From: JAWKZG01 sp041396125
Lineage (GTDB): Bacteria; Pseudomonadota; Gammaproteobacteria; Competibacterales; Competibacteraceae
Direction of reading: 5' to 3'
NCBI GenBank assembly: GCA_041396125.1
Contig: JAWKZG010000001.1
Location: 1 to 64,000 of the forward strand
Length of the DNA stretch: 64,000 nucleotides
Under the pieces are notes generated by a model that saw only the letters and a list, made by a program, of their open reading frames with translations, did not search any database and was not told the DNA's origin. Made by a program: the position numbers and the translations under genes. Each line of letters starts with the position of its first letter. Within the stretch, counting starts at the first letter, position 1. Positions 1 to 7,730 of this stretch are shown here, piece after piece.

Positions 1-435
1 CTGGCTGTACACCGCAGCTTCGTGACCTACGTCGCCTCAGCAGTACGGGTCAAGATCGGTGCTGACGGGCAGATCGAAGTACCCGAGGTGCATACGGCGA
101 TTGATTGCGGCTTCTGCATCAACCCCGAGCGCGTACGCTCGCAGATCGAAGGTGCCGCAGTGATGGGTTTGACGCTGGCCATGTACAGTGGTGTCACCTT
201 TAAGGACGGTCGTGCTGTGCAGTCGAACTTCCACGACTACCCGGTGGCGCGTATCGATCAGTTCCCGAGCCAGGTGCATACCCATATTGTCGAGCACCCC
301 TTCTCGGTGCACGCCACCGGCGTCGGCGAGCCAGGCTTGCCGCCGTTTGCTCCCGCGTTAGCCAATGCTATCTTCGCGGCGACCGGCAAGCGCGAGCGTA
401 ACCTGCCGTTCGGTGATCGGGTGCGCACTGCGTAG
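1..435 (+). CDS. Molybdopterin-binding subunit of a xanthine dehydrogenase/isoquinoline oxidoreductase-type enzyme, C-terminal part
   Basis: The reading frame is open from base 1 and stops at 435, so only the last ~144 residues are present. The sequence matches the end of the large molybdenum-cofactor subunit of aldehyde oxidase/xanthine dehydrogenase-type hydroxylases, in the IorB/CoxL-like branch. The stretch DCGFCINPERV, the Gly-rich segment after it (EGAAVMGL) and the motif GVGEPGLPP near the end are visible. The Glu in GVGEPG is the conserved active-site glutamate of this superfamily. Known members hydroxylate aldehydes or N-heterocycles using water and pass electrons to a 2Fe-2S subunit. 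The substrate cannot be told from this piece. The iron-sulfur partner, if present, would lie upstream of the window. Confidence 0.85.
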   Translation: MAVHRSFVTYVASAVRVKIGADGQIEVPEVHTAIDCGFCINPERVRSQIEGAAVMGLTLAMYSGVTFKDGRAVQSNFHDYPVARIDQFPSQVHTHIVEHPFSVHATGVGEPGLPPFAPALANAIFAATGKRERNLPFGDRVRTA

Positions 436-442
436 TTAACCG

Positions 443-472
443 ATCCTGGCCGTGCTCAGGCACGGTCAGGAT
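443..472 (+). terminator. Strong hairpin after the molybdenum hydroxylase gene
   Basis: A 13-bp inverted repeat (443-455 with 460-472, one G-T pair) closes a TCAG loop 8 bases after the stop codon. There is no clean T-run after it, so it may be an attenuating or 3'-stabilising hairpin rather than a classical intrinsic terminator. Confidence 0.5.
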
Positions 473-624
473 GACATTTCTCATCAAATTTATAACGTAT
501 AAACAATAGTTTTTTCATCCACCTGAATAAGTGGCCCGAAAAAACGGTTTGTGTCTGACCGCGAGACAGAGCGGTCAGGTACCCCGTTTACCCGCTTATT
601 CCAACGACTAGTTAAGGAGTATCT

Positions 625-1296
625 ATGCCTGAAAACAACGACGCCGCGGACTCTCGGTTTGGTCAATCGCCTCCGGCCGGAGACGATTCACTCAGGCTTG
701 ACGAGGACTGCCCCGTCGCAGGCGCCAAACGCCGTACAGTCCTCAAAGCGACCCTGGGCGCCGGCTTGGGTTTGGGACTCGGTGCAGCACCGTTAACAGA
801 ACTGGCGGCAGCAACCGCAAAACCACCTGAGAAAATGCGCCCCCAGAAAGGTGATCGGCTGGTTTATCTTTCTGGTGACAAAAAAGACCAGGTAGCCAAG
901 CTGGATGACCTTACCCCTGGCGGGCCGCAACTGCTGGCTTATCCTATGGATCCGGCCAGCCAGGTTGTGCGTAATGGTTCGGGTTTGAATATGGTGCTGG
1001 TTATTCGACTTGATCCGGCCGAGATGACCGAGGAAACACGGGCAAATTCAGCCGAAGGCGTGGTTGCCTACTCGGCGAGCTGCAGCCACCAGGCCTGCCC
1101 GGTTTCCATGTGGAAAGAGGATGCGAAAACCTTGTACTGCTCGTGTCATGGTTCCCAGTTTGATCCGGCTGATCGGGCCAAAGTTGTAGGTGGGCCAGCA
1201 CCGCGACGGCTTGCTATGCTGCCTCTGGCGGTAGAAAACGGCGAGCTGGTAGTCGCTGCCGAATTTATCGGTCGCGTTGGCATGAAACGCAGATAA
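625..1296 (+). CDS. Tat-exported Rieske [2Fe-2S] protein
   Basis: This is a 223-residue electron-transfer protein. The N-terminus has an unusually long n-region, then RR at residues 36-37 and a hydrophobic Gly/Leu/Ala stretch, which is a Tat signal or signal anchor. The C-terminal half carries both Rieske cluster boxes, CSHQACP and YCSCHGSQFD. They include the two extra cysteines that form the disulfide of high-potential Rieske proteins. It resembles the QcrA/arsenite-oxidase small-subunit (AioB-like) group. No cytochrome b or c1 gene follows, so it is not part of a bc1 operon here. The next gene in the same direction is a PQQ dehydrogenase, which makes an electron-relay role in the periplasm plausible (inference). 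The ATG follows a purine-rich AAGGAG site. Confidence 0.85.
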   Translation: MPENNDAADSRFGQSPPAGDDSLRLDEDCPVAGAKRRTVLKATLGAGLGLGLGAAPLTELAAATAKPPEKMRPQKGDRLVYLSGDKKDQVAKLDDLTPGGPQLLAYPMDPASQVVRNGSGLNMVLVIRLDPAEMTEETRANSAEGVVAYSASCSHQACPVSMWKEDAKTLYCSCHGSQFDPADRAKVVGGPAPRRLAMLPLAVENGELVVAAEFIGRVGMKRR

Positions 1297-1393
1297 CTAA
1301 CGTAGTTACCTAACCCGTAACGTTATGTTTTGGGTGCTTGGTAAATAAAGCTGTGCATAAACGCACTTGATTCTTTAGGAGGATGTCATACCT

Positions 1394-3115
1394 ATGAAAC
1401 GTCATACGCTGAAAATGCAACTGGGCGCGCTTGCCATGGGCATTTTGCCCGCTCTGGCCATCGGCGCTGTTGAAAACTACAACCCTGTTACCGATGCCCG
1501 GTTGACCAATCCGGAACCGGAAAACTGGTTGATGACGCGCGGTAATTATCAAGGCTGGAGTTACAGCCCGCTGGAACAGATCAACGCCAGTAATGTTAAA
1601 AAACTGGTGCCAGTCTGGTCCTATTCCACGGGCAAGGATTCCGGTCATGAAGCACCACCGATCGTCAACGACGGCGTGATGTTCGTCACCGCACCCTACA
1701 ACCTGGTACTGGCGCTGGACGCTGCTACCGGTGACCTGCTCTGGAGCTACCAGCGCGAGCTACCAGAAGATTTCAGCGCGCTGCACAATACCAACCGGGG
1801 TGTTGCTCTGCACGGCGATAAAGTCTATTTAGCCGGGCTGGATGCGGTGATGGTTGCACTGGATGCCAAAACCGGTGAAGTCGTCTGGGAATCACCCGTT
1901 GAGGATTATCATACCGGCTATTACATGACCCTGGCACCTTTGATTGTTAACGGTAAAGTGATGGTCGGCGTGTCTGGCGGTGAGTTCGGCGTGCGTGGTT
2001 TCGTGCAGGCTTTCGACACCGAAACCGGTGAATCAGTCTGGAAAACCCATACCATCCCGGAACCCGGTCAGCCAGGCGGCGACACCTGGCAGGGCGATGA
2101 CTGGAAACGTGGCGGCGGCTCCGTCTGGATGACCGGCAATTATGACCCGGAAACCGGTCTGGCCCTGTGGGGTGTCGGTAACGCTTCACCCTGGTTCGGC
2201 GATCAGCGCCCTGGCGACAACCTGTACACCTCGTCCACCATCGCGCTGGACCCGGATACTGGCGAAATCAAAGGTCATTTTCAGTACCACTGGAACGATT
2301 CCTGGGACTGGGATGAAATGAACGCCCCAATGGTTATCGACTATCAAAAAGATGGTAAGGATGTCAAAGGCTTGTTCAAGACTTCACGTAACGGTTACAT
2401 TTACTGGCTGAGCCGTAGCGAAGACGGCATTGGTTTTGTGGATGCCAAGCCGTTTGTGAAGCAGAATGTATTTGCCAGCCTTGATCCGGAAACCGGCCGT
2501 CCTACTTACAATGAAGGCAGAAAACCCGGCACCGGCAAAAAAGCTGACTTCTGCCCGTCCTTGTGGGGTGGTAAAGACTGGCCCTTCGAAGCCTACAGCC
2601 CGAAAACCGGCATGGTTTATATTCCTGCCAATGACAACCACTGCGGTTTTCTGGAAGGAAAAGTACAGGAATATATCGCCGGTCAATGGTGGACTGGTGT
2701 AGATATTCCCGATATCGGTTTTACGGTTGATGCATCGGCCGGCTATTTCGGTGATCTGCAAGCCTGGGATATTAACGGCGGTGAAAAAACCTGGAGTGCC
2801 AAATTCAGCGATTCCATGCTGTGGGGGCCGGTCATGGCAACTGCCGGTGATCTGGTGTTCGTCGGTGGTACCAACGACCGTTTCTTCCGTGCTTTCGATG
2901 CCAACTCCGGCGAAAAACTGTGGGAGTTCCGTACCAGCTCCGGCATCATCGCACCGCCGTCTTCATTTTCGGTTGATGGCAAGCAATATATTGCCGTGGT
3001 TTCCGGCTGGGGCGTCGATCCGGCTTTCCAGCAAAGCCTGATGAACGATCTGCTGGGCACCAATGTGCAGGTGCCGCAAGGCGGTACGGTCTGGGTCTTC
3101 TCGCTGTCCGAATAA
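1394..3115 (+). CDS. PQQ-dependent alcohol dehydrogenase, probable lanthanide type
   Basis: A 573-residue quinoprotein of the methanol/ethanol dehydrogenase family with a Sec signal peptide (about residues 1-25), acting in the periplasm. The eight-bladed propeller signatures recur (ALDAATGDLLW, ALDAKTGEVVW, AFDTETGESVW, AFDANSGEKLW). Metal/PQQ ligands can be placed at Glu197 (SGGEFG), Asn263 (GVGNASPW) and the catalytic Asp305 in NDSWDWDEMN. The residue two positions after it is Asp307. In XoxF- and ExaF/PedH-type enzymes this Asp binds the lanthanide; calcium enzymes have Ala or Ser there. The adjacent Cys-Cys pair of MxaF/XoxF is missing: the region reads ALHNTNRGVAL. An AGGAGG site precedes the ATG. 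Which alcohol is oxidised is unknown. Confidence 0.92.
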   Translation: MKRHTLKMQLGALAMGILPALAIGAVENYNPVTDARLTNPEPENWLMTRGNYQGWSYSPLEQINASNVKKLVPVWSYSTGKDSGHEAPPIVNDGVMFVTAPYNLVLALDAATGDLLWSYQRELPEDFSALHNTNRGVALHGDKVYLAGLDAVMVALDAKTGEVVWESPVEDYHTGYYMTLAPLIVNGKVMVGVSGGEFGVRGFVQAFDTETGESVWKTHTIPEPGQPGGDTWQGDDWKRGGGSVWMTGNYDPETGLALWGVGNASPWFGDQRPGDNLYTSSTIALDPDTGEIKGHFQYHWNDSWDWDEMNAPMVIDYQKDGKDVKGLFKTSRNGYIYWLSRSEDGIGFVDAKPFVKQNVFASLDPETGRPTYNEGRKPGTGKKADFCPSLWGGKDWPFEAYSPKTGMVYIPANDNHCGFLEGKVQEYIAGQWWTGVDIPDIGFTVDASAGYFGDLQAWDINGGEKTWSAKFSDSMLWGPVMATAGDLVFVGGTNDRFFRAFDANSGEKLWEFRTSSGIIAPPSSFSVDGKQYIAVVSGWGVDPAFQQSLMNDLLGTNVQVPQGGTVWVFSLSE

Positions 3116-3145
3116 GTGAGCTGCTAACCTGACCTTTCAACACGG

Positions 3146-3170
3146 GCTGGTGCTTTTGCATCAGCTCGTT
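3146..3170 (+). terminator. Possible hairpin terminator after the PQQ dehydrogenase
   Basis: An 8-bp stem (3146-3153 with 3158-3165, one G-T pair) around a TTTT loop is followed by CGTTTTG. It is weak and may only partly reduce read-through into the next genes. Confidence 0.35.
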
Positions 3171-3196
3171 TTGCGATCAATTTGTGATGGTTTGTT

Positions 3197-3610
3197 ATGC
3201 AAATATATAAATTTTTAGTAGTGCTTGTGGGTTGTTTTCTGTTGCAACCCGGTTTTGCAACAGAGACTGAAAATGCTGTTGATATCCAGATTGGTACAGC
3301 GATGGCGAAAGTGGGCGAGCCAACCGAGCTGGAGATCAAAATAACGCCTAAAACAGGCTTCAAGATCTCGCGCGCCTATCGTAACCGGATTTTTGAACTT
3401 TCTGCGGTTGAAGACGGCCTGGTCGAGTTCGATCAAGGTTTGGTCCGTGGCGAAGTCGAGAATGACGCGTTGATTTTTGCGGTTAGCGTGACACCCCAGA
3501 AAGCGGGGGAGCACCCGATCAATGGCATTATTAGATTCAGTTTTCATGATGGCCACACCATGGACACGAAATCCGTTCCCCTGATCACCACTGTGACAGG
3601 TACTGAGTAA
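3197..3610 (+). CDS. Small exported protein of unknown function in the PQQ dehydrogenase cluster
   Basis: 137 residues with a clear Sec signal peptide (MQIYKFLVVLVGCFLLQPGF, cleavage probably after residue 20-22). The mature part is about 115 residues, predicted all-beta from its alternating pattern, with no Cys and no metal motif that I recognise. It resembles small Ig-like periplasmic domains (an ITPKTGFKIS segment, then a SVTPQKAGEHPINGII segment) of the kind found in thiol-redox or carrier proteins, but I cannot assign a family. It lies between the PQQ dehydrogenase and the SoxYZ-like carrier in the same direction, so a shared periplasmic role is likely. Confidence 0.75.
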   Translation: MQIYKFLVVLVGCFLLQPGFATETENAVDIQIGTAMAKVGEPTELEIKITPKTGFKISRAYRNRIFELSAVEDGLVEFDQGLVRGEVENDALIFAVSVTPQKAGEHPINGIIRFSFHDGHTMDTKSVPLITTVTGTE

Positions 3611-3675
3611 TCCATCGATTACGGTGTGCCGGGTTTGAGAAGCTGTTTCTAACAGACTTCATAAGGAGTTTTTCT

Positions 3676-4608
3676 ATGCAATTCCATTCGCCATTACGGA
3701 CCTTCCCGAAAGTGCCGGCTTCTCTGCGGGTACTGCTGACAGCGTTTGCACTGTTCTTGATCGGGCAGCCCGGCTACACCAGTGATGCACAGCGCCAGCC
3801 GGCAGTCAGTGACATACTGCCGCAAATGTCTCCGGTTGAGCCTGCTGAACCGGTCGTTACCCTGCTGGATATGCGCGACTTTGCATGGCGCGAAGGCGGT
3901 TTGCGGCAGGCGTATTTTCAGGATCGCGAGATCATCGAAAATAATGATGTGATCGAGCTGGATGCGCCGGGCCGCGCGGACGACGGTACGAAAGTCCCGC
4001 TCAAAATCAGTGCGAAGATTCCACAAACCGAAGAACGTTATATCAAAACCGTCACGGTTCTGATTGACAATAACCCCTCACCGTTTGCGGGCCGGTTTAT
4101 GTTCACCCCGAAAAGCGGGAATGCCAATTTGTTTCTTCGGGTTCGCGTCAATGATTACACCGCGATACGCGCTATTGCCGAAACCAATGACGGTGAACTG
4201 TTCATGTCCAAGCGCTTCGTAAAAGCGTCAGGTGGTTGTTCCGCGCCGCCACCACCGGATATGGAAAAAGCCCTTGAGCGGATGGGCAAAATGACGTTCA
4301 GAACCCGCACTGAGGCGCCCGTCGAGCCCATTGCAGCAATGCTGAATATCCGTCATCCCAACACCACCGGGATGCAGTTTTATCATGTGACGCAGGAGTT
4401 TATCCCGGCGCATTATGTGCAGACAGTCAATATCACCTTCAATGGTGAGTATGTCATGACGGCTGAAACCGGATTTTCCATGAGCGAAGACCCCAGTCTT
4501 GGCTTTTATTTCGTGCCGGATCGTGACGGCGAACTGCGTGCCGAGATCACCGATTCGGAAGGTCTCAGTTTTACCAAAGTGCACAAGCTGAAAGTTGTCC
4601 AGGACTAA
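3676..4608 (+). CDS. Quinoprotein dehydrogenase-associated SoxYZ-like carrier protein
   Basis: A 310-residue exported protein with a hydrophobic signal at about residues 15-34. The first domain (about 60-190) is SoxY-like and ends with GGCS at residues 186-189, like the C-terminal GGCG swinging arm of SoxY that carries substrates on a cysteine thiol. A proline linker follows, then a SoxZ-like beta domain (about 215-308). This fusion is known as a family that accompanies quinoprotein dehydrogenases, which fits its position downstream of the PQQ enzyme. In SoxY the GGCG arm is at the extreme C-terminus; here it is internal because of the fusion. The cargo is unknown. An AAGGAG site lies just upstream of the ATG. 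Confidence 0.85.
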   Translation: MQFHSPLRTFPKVPASLRVLLTAFALFLIGQPGYTSDAQRQPAVSDILPQMSPVEPAEPVVTLLDMRDFAWREGGLRQAYFQDREIIENNDVIELDAPGRADDGTKVPLKISAKIPQTEERYIKTVTVLIDNNPSPFAGRFMFTPKSGNANLFLRVRVNDYTAIRAIAETNDGELFMSKRFVKASGGCSAPPPPDMEKALERMGKMTFRTRTEAPVEPIAAMLNIRHPNTTGMQFYHVTQEFIPAHYVQTVNITFNGEYVMTAETGFSMSEDPSLGFYFVPDRDGELRAEITDSEGLSFTKVHKLKVVQD

Positions 4609-4681
4609 CCGCGCCTGTCATTGAACGCAGGAGTTTGCTGCAATAGCAGCAGCTCTGGCGTTCTCAGCAGTGCTGGCGTTC

Positions 4682-5122
4682 TCAGCCGCTCAGGTTCTGC
4701 GGACACTGCGATGCGCTTGGAGAGGGCAGATAGAGGTGGTAATTGCCCGTCTGCTTAACCAGGTACAGATGCTGTAGTCGCAGGGCTTCACGTTCCCGCT
4801 CAATCCAGCTCTGGCAGGTTTTCTTACCCCAGCTGCCGCTATCATCCTGCAGGTAATGTACGATTTCATGCACAAGTAAAGCGCGGGCGCGGGGATCATT
4901 CTGCGCATCCACATAGTTTTCGTGCAGTGTGATCGTGTCCGTGCCGTCCCGATAATACGCCCGGAATGCGCAATGAACATTACTGCGAGTAGCGCGCGGT
5001 GAACAGAGTTCTTCCGCAAAAAAAGTTTCGGACTGATAAGCCAGAACGGGGGGCTGTGGCGGTATGGCATAGATGGTATTGGCAACCGTCCAGGCAATCA
5101 GACTGGTGAGCAGTTCTGTCAT
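4682..5122 (-). CDS. Exported zincin-like protein with HExxH motif (DUF6647-like)
   Basis: A 146-residue protein, convergent with the SoxYZ-like gene. A hydrophobic N-terminus (about residues 5-20) suggests export. The sequence ALLVHEIVHYLQD gives an HExxH zinc site (His85, Glu86, His89), and four cysteines may form disulfides. It looks like a small uncharacterised metallopeptidase-like family (DUF6647 by my recognition). Substrate unknown. A 14-base direct repeat (4655-4668 and 4673-4686) runs across its stop codon. Confidence 0.7.
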   Translation of the reverse strand: MTELLTSLIAWTVANTIYAIPPQPPVLAYQSETFFAEELCSPRATRSNVHCAFRAYYRDGTDTITLHENYVDAQNDPRARALLVHEIVHYLQDDSGSWGKKTCQSWIEREREALRLQHLYLVKQTGNYHLYLPSPSASQCPQNLSG

Positions 5123-5229
5123 GATGCGCTTCTTCAGTGACTTGGCCTGGGCCAGGGTTCTACTTTGACAAGTAAAACTATGTAATGGTTTATGCTAAAA
5201 AACCGCCTGGCAAAATGAGTCGATACTAT

Positions 5230-5253
5230 AAAGGCCTCTGTACAGAGGCCTTT
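5230..5253 (-). terminator. Perfect palindromic terminator downstream of the GMC operon
   Basis: A 24-base perfect palindrome (arms AAAGGCCTCTGT and its complement) with T-rich flanks on both sides. It lies 55 bases beyond the GMC dehydrogenase stop codon and could terminate transcription in either direction. Confidence 0.75.
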
Positions 5254-5308
5254 ATTATTTGCACGGGGCCATACCCGCTGCTGCTTCCTGCAGTCTGTAA
5301 AAAGTGTG

Positions 5309-6877
5309 CTAAATAGCCTGTTGTGACAGTTGTTCGGCAATATACTCGGCCTGCCGGATTGCCAGCGAGACGATGGTCAGCGTGGGATTTTCGGCGGCAC
5401 TGGTCGTGAACTGACTGCCGTCCGAAATAAACAGATTGGCAATATCATGCGTCTGACCAAAGGCATTACAGACTCCGTCTTCCGGTTTTTCGCTCATCCG
5501 GCAGGTGCCCAGATTATGCGTGGACGGGTAGGGTGGTGTCTCGATAGCTTTAATCGCGCCAGCCGCATGATACACCGCCGAACCCTGCTTGAACGCGTGA
5601 TTGCGCATGGCGATGTCATTCGGATGGTCATCGAAATGCACATTCGGTACCGGCAGGCCGAACTTGTCTTTTGCCGTGTCGTGCAGGGTGATGCGGTTGG
5701 ACTCCTGCGGCAAATCCTCACCCACCAGCCACATACCGGCCATGTTTTCGTATAGATCGATATATTGCGTAAACTCACGCCCCCAGCCACCGGGGTCCAG
5801 AAAAGACGTGATAAACGGCAGCCCCAGGGAGAGCGTTTCCATCTCGTAGCCACCGGCAAAGCCACGGCTGGTATCGTGGCCGGATTCGTCGGTGATAATG
5901 CCGGCCATGGTGGTGCCGCGATACATATGCACGGGTTTGTCGAAGACGGCGTAGATCGAGCCGGTCATATGGCGCATATAGTTTTTGCCGACCTGCCCGG
6001 AACTGTTGGCCAGCCCGTCCGGATATTGGCTGGAGGCCGAATTTAACAGCAGGCGCGGGGTTTCGATGGAATTTCCTGCAACACAGACCAGACGGGCCTG
6101 CTGACGCTGTTCGACGCCGTCTTTATCGAAATACACCACCCCGGTGACTTTACCGCTGTCATCATGCTCGATCTGGGCGACGTGGCAGTCAGTGCGCAGT
6201 TCCAGGTTACCGGTCGCTTCGGCTTTAGGGATTTCTGTATACAGCGTGGACCATTTGGCACCCGATTTACAGCCCTGAAAACAGAAGCCGAGCTGCAGGC
6301 AGGAGCCACGGTCATCGCGTGGCCGGCTGTTGATCGCCATGCGACCGGTATGTACATTTTTATAACCTAAACGGGTCGCGCCAGCGTACATGACCTTGAA
6401 GTTATTATTGCCGGGCAGGCCGGGGATATCGTTGGTGCGGGTAACGCCCATTTTATCTTCAGCCTTGCTGTAATAAGGCTCCAGATCCTGCAATGTCAGC
6501 GGCCAGTCAAGCATATTGGCACCATCAATAGCGCCATAGGTAGTTTGCGCTTTGAATTCGTGTTCCTGCAGGCGCAGACTGGCACCTGCCCAGTGCACCG
6601 TACTGCCGCCTACGGTTTTGCAGATCCAGGCCGGTAGATTGGGAAAATCCCGCGCTACCCGCCAACTGCCTGAAGTCATGCGCATATCCAGCCAGGCGGT
6701 TTGCAGGAAAGCTTCCCATTCATCGTTATGGAATTTGTCCGGTCCCAGCCTGGAACCGGCTTCCAGCAGCACAACCTTGATACCCTGCTGGCAGAGTTCA
6801 TTTGCCAGCGTCCCGCCGCCGGCACCCGAACCGACAATAACCACCACGGTGTCATCAGTATGTTCAAATACAGCCAT
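5309..6877 (-). CDS. GMC-family FAD-dependent dehydrogenase, large subunit
   Basis: About 522 residues. The N-terminal FAD-binding fold is explicit (VVVIVGSGAGGGTLANEL, then VVLLEAG), and the C-terminal region has the GMC hallmarks THNLGTCRM and NLFISDGSQF...NPTLTIVSLA. It resembles the flavoprotein subunit of membrane-bound gluconate/sorbitol/fructose-type dehydrogenases. I start it at the ATG at 6877 rather than further upstream, because a clear AGGAG site sits ahead of this ATG and the FAD motif follows at once. The partner small subunit lies 34 bases upstream in the same operon. The usual multiheme cytochrome c subunit is not next to it, so its electron acceptor is unknown. The sugar or polyol substrate cannot be read from sequence. 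Confidence 0.9.
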   Translation of the reverse strand: MAVFEHTDDTVVVIVGSGAGGGTLANELCQQGIKVVLLEAGSRLGPDKFHNDEWEAFLQTAWLDMRMTSGSWRVARDFPNLPAWICKTVGGSTVHWAGASLRLQEHEFKAQTTYGAIDGANMLDWPLTLQDLEPYYSKAEDKMGVTRTNDIPGLPGNNNFKVMYAGATRLGYKNVHTGRMAINSRPRDDRGSCLQLGFCFQGCKSGAKWSTLYTEIPKAEATGNLELRTDCHVAQIEHDDSGKVTGVVYFDKDGVEQRQQARLVCVAGNSIETPRLLLNSASSQYPDGLANSSGQVGKNYMRHMTGSIYAVFDKPVHMYRGTTMAGIITDESGHDTSRGFAGGYEMETLSLGLPFITSFLDPGGWGREFTQYIDLYENMAGMWLVGEDLPQESNRITLHDTAKDKFGLPVPNVHFDDHPNDIAMRNHAFKQGSAVYHAAGAIKAIETPPYPSTHNLGTCRMSEKPEDGVCNAFGQTHDIANLFISDGSQFTTSAAENPTLTIVSLAIRQAEYIAEQLSQQAI

Positions 6878-6911
6878 AATTTGATTCTCCTCGCTCGATG
6901 GGTACTTGCTG

Positions 6912-7469
6912 TTATGCGGCAGGGGGGCTGGCATCTGCGGGTGGATCGGGCAGCCAGGTCAGATCATTGAAACCCCGATTGATATAACCGCCTTTACTGA
7001 AGGCTTCGCCCTCATAGCCAAAATGCCGCCAGACCAGCGGATTGTTGTAGAGCGAAACGACGGTTTTGCTTTTGACTTTGGCGAAAAACGGGGTGAATTC
7101 CATGCTGCGCAGCACCGTCAGTTGATTGCCGTCGGACAAATCCAGCCAGGGAATACCCAATGCGGCGTCCAGATCGGTCACGCCCTGCGTGAGCAGTGCC
7201 GCCGTGTCGGGATTGTTTTTGGCTTCGCTGTCCAGCTCGTTGACCAGCGAGGCATAGTAAATATCTGCCAGGCTGTCATGCGGATAAAGCTGGCGGGTCA
7301 TGCGCAGTAAGGTTTGGCCTTCGTGTTCGCTGAGTGTGCTGAGTGTCATTGCCGCGGCGGTGCGACTGCCACTCAGAGCGATAAGGCCACTGCCTGCTGC
7401 GGCAGCGCCCATAGCAACGCCACCGCTGGTCTTGAGAAATTGCCGGCGCTTGATACCCTGTTGCGACAT
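6912..7469 (-). CDS. Tat-signal small subunit of the GMC dehydrogenase (gluconate 2-dehydrogenase subunit 3-like)
   Basis: A 185-residue protein with a textbook Tat signal (KRRQFLK at residues 8-14, then a Gly/Ala-rich h-region). The rest fits the gluconate 2-dehydrogenase subunit 3 family, including LLRMTRQLYPHDSL and the PLVWRHFGYEG region near the C-terminus. In this family the small subunit carries the folded FAD subunit through the Tat pore, which itself has no signal. That explains its place directly upstream of the GMC gene. An AGGAGG site precedes the ATG. Confidence 0.88.
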   Translation of the reverse strand: MSQQGIKRRQFLKTSGGVAMGAAAAGSGLIALSGSRTAAAMTLSTLSEHEGQTLLRMTRQLYPHDSLADIYYASLVNELDSEAKNNPDTAALLTQGVTDLDAALGIPWLDLSDGNQLTVLRSMEFTPFFAKVKSKTVVSLYNNPLVWRHFGYEGEAFSKGGYINRGFNDLTWLPDPPADASPPAA

Positions 7470-7730
7470 AAGGGTGCCTCCTCTGATGAATGGTTATATG
7501 CTCCGTTCCTGTGCTTGAACGGCAGCTTATGCCTGGTCATAACGATGCTGTAAAAACAGCTGCCAGGCTTGCACTGATAATGCCTGTGTCATTACAGTGA
7601 TTTGATTTTATACCTGTCCGTAGCCTGGACAAAGCAAAACAGCGCCATAACTTCAGCGAGTTAGTCATTCTGCCCGGGTTGGCGTGGCCTGGGGTAAACT
7701 ATACCTGCCTTCAATTACCCGGTTTGGATC

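Noticed and set aside
4655..4686. 14-base direct repeat at the convergent gene ends
   Set aside because: A short local duplication over a stop codon, with no sign of a mobile element or terminator function.
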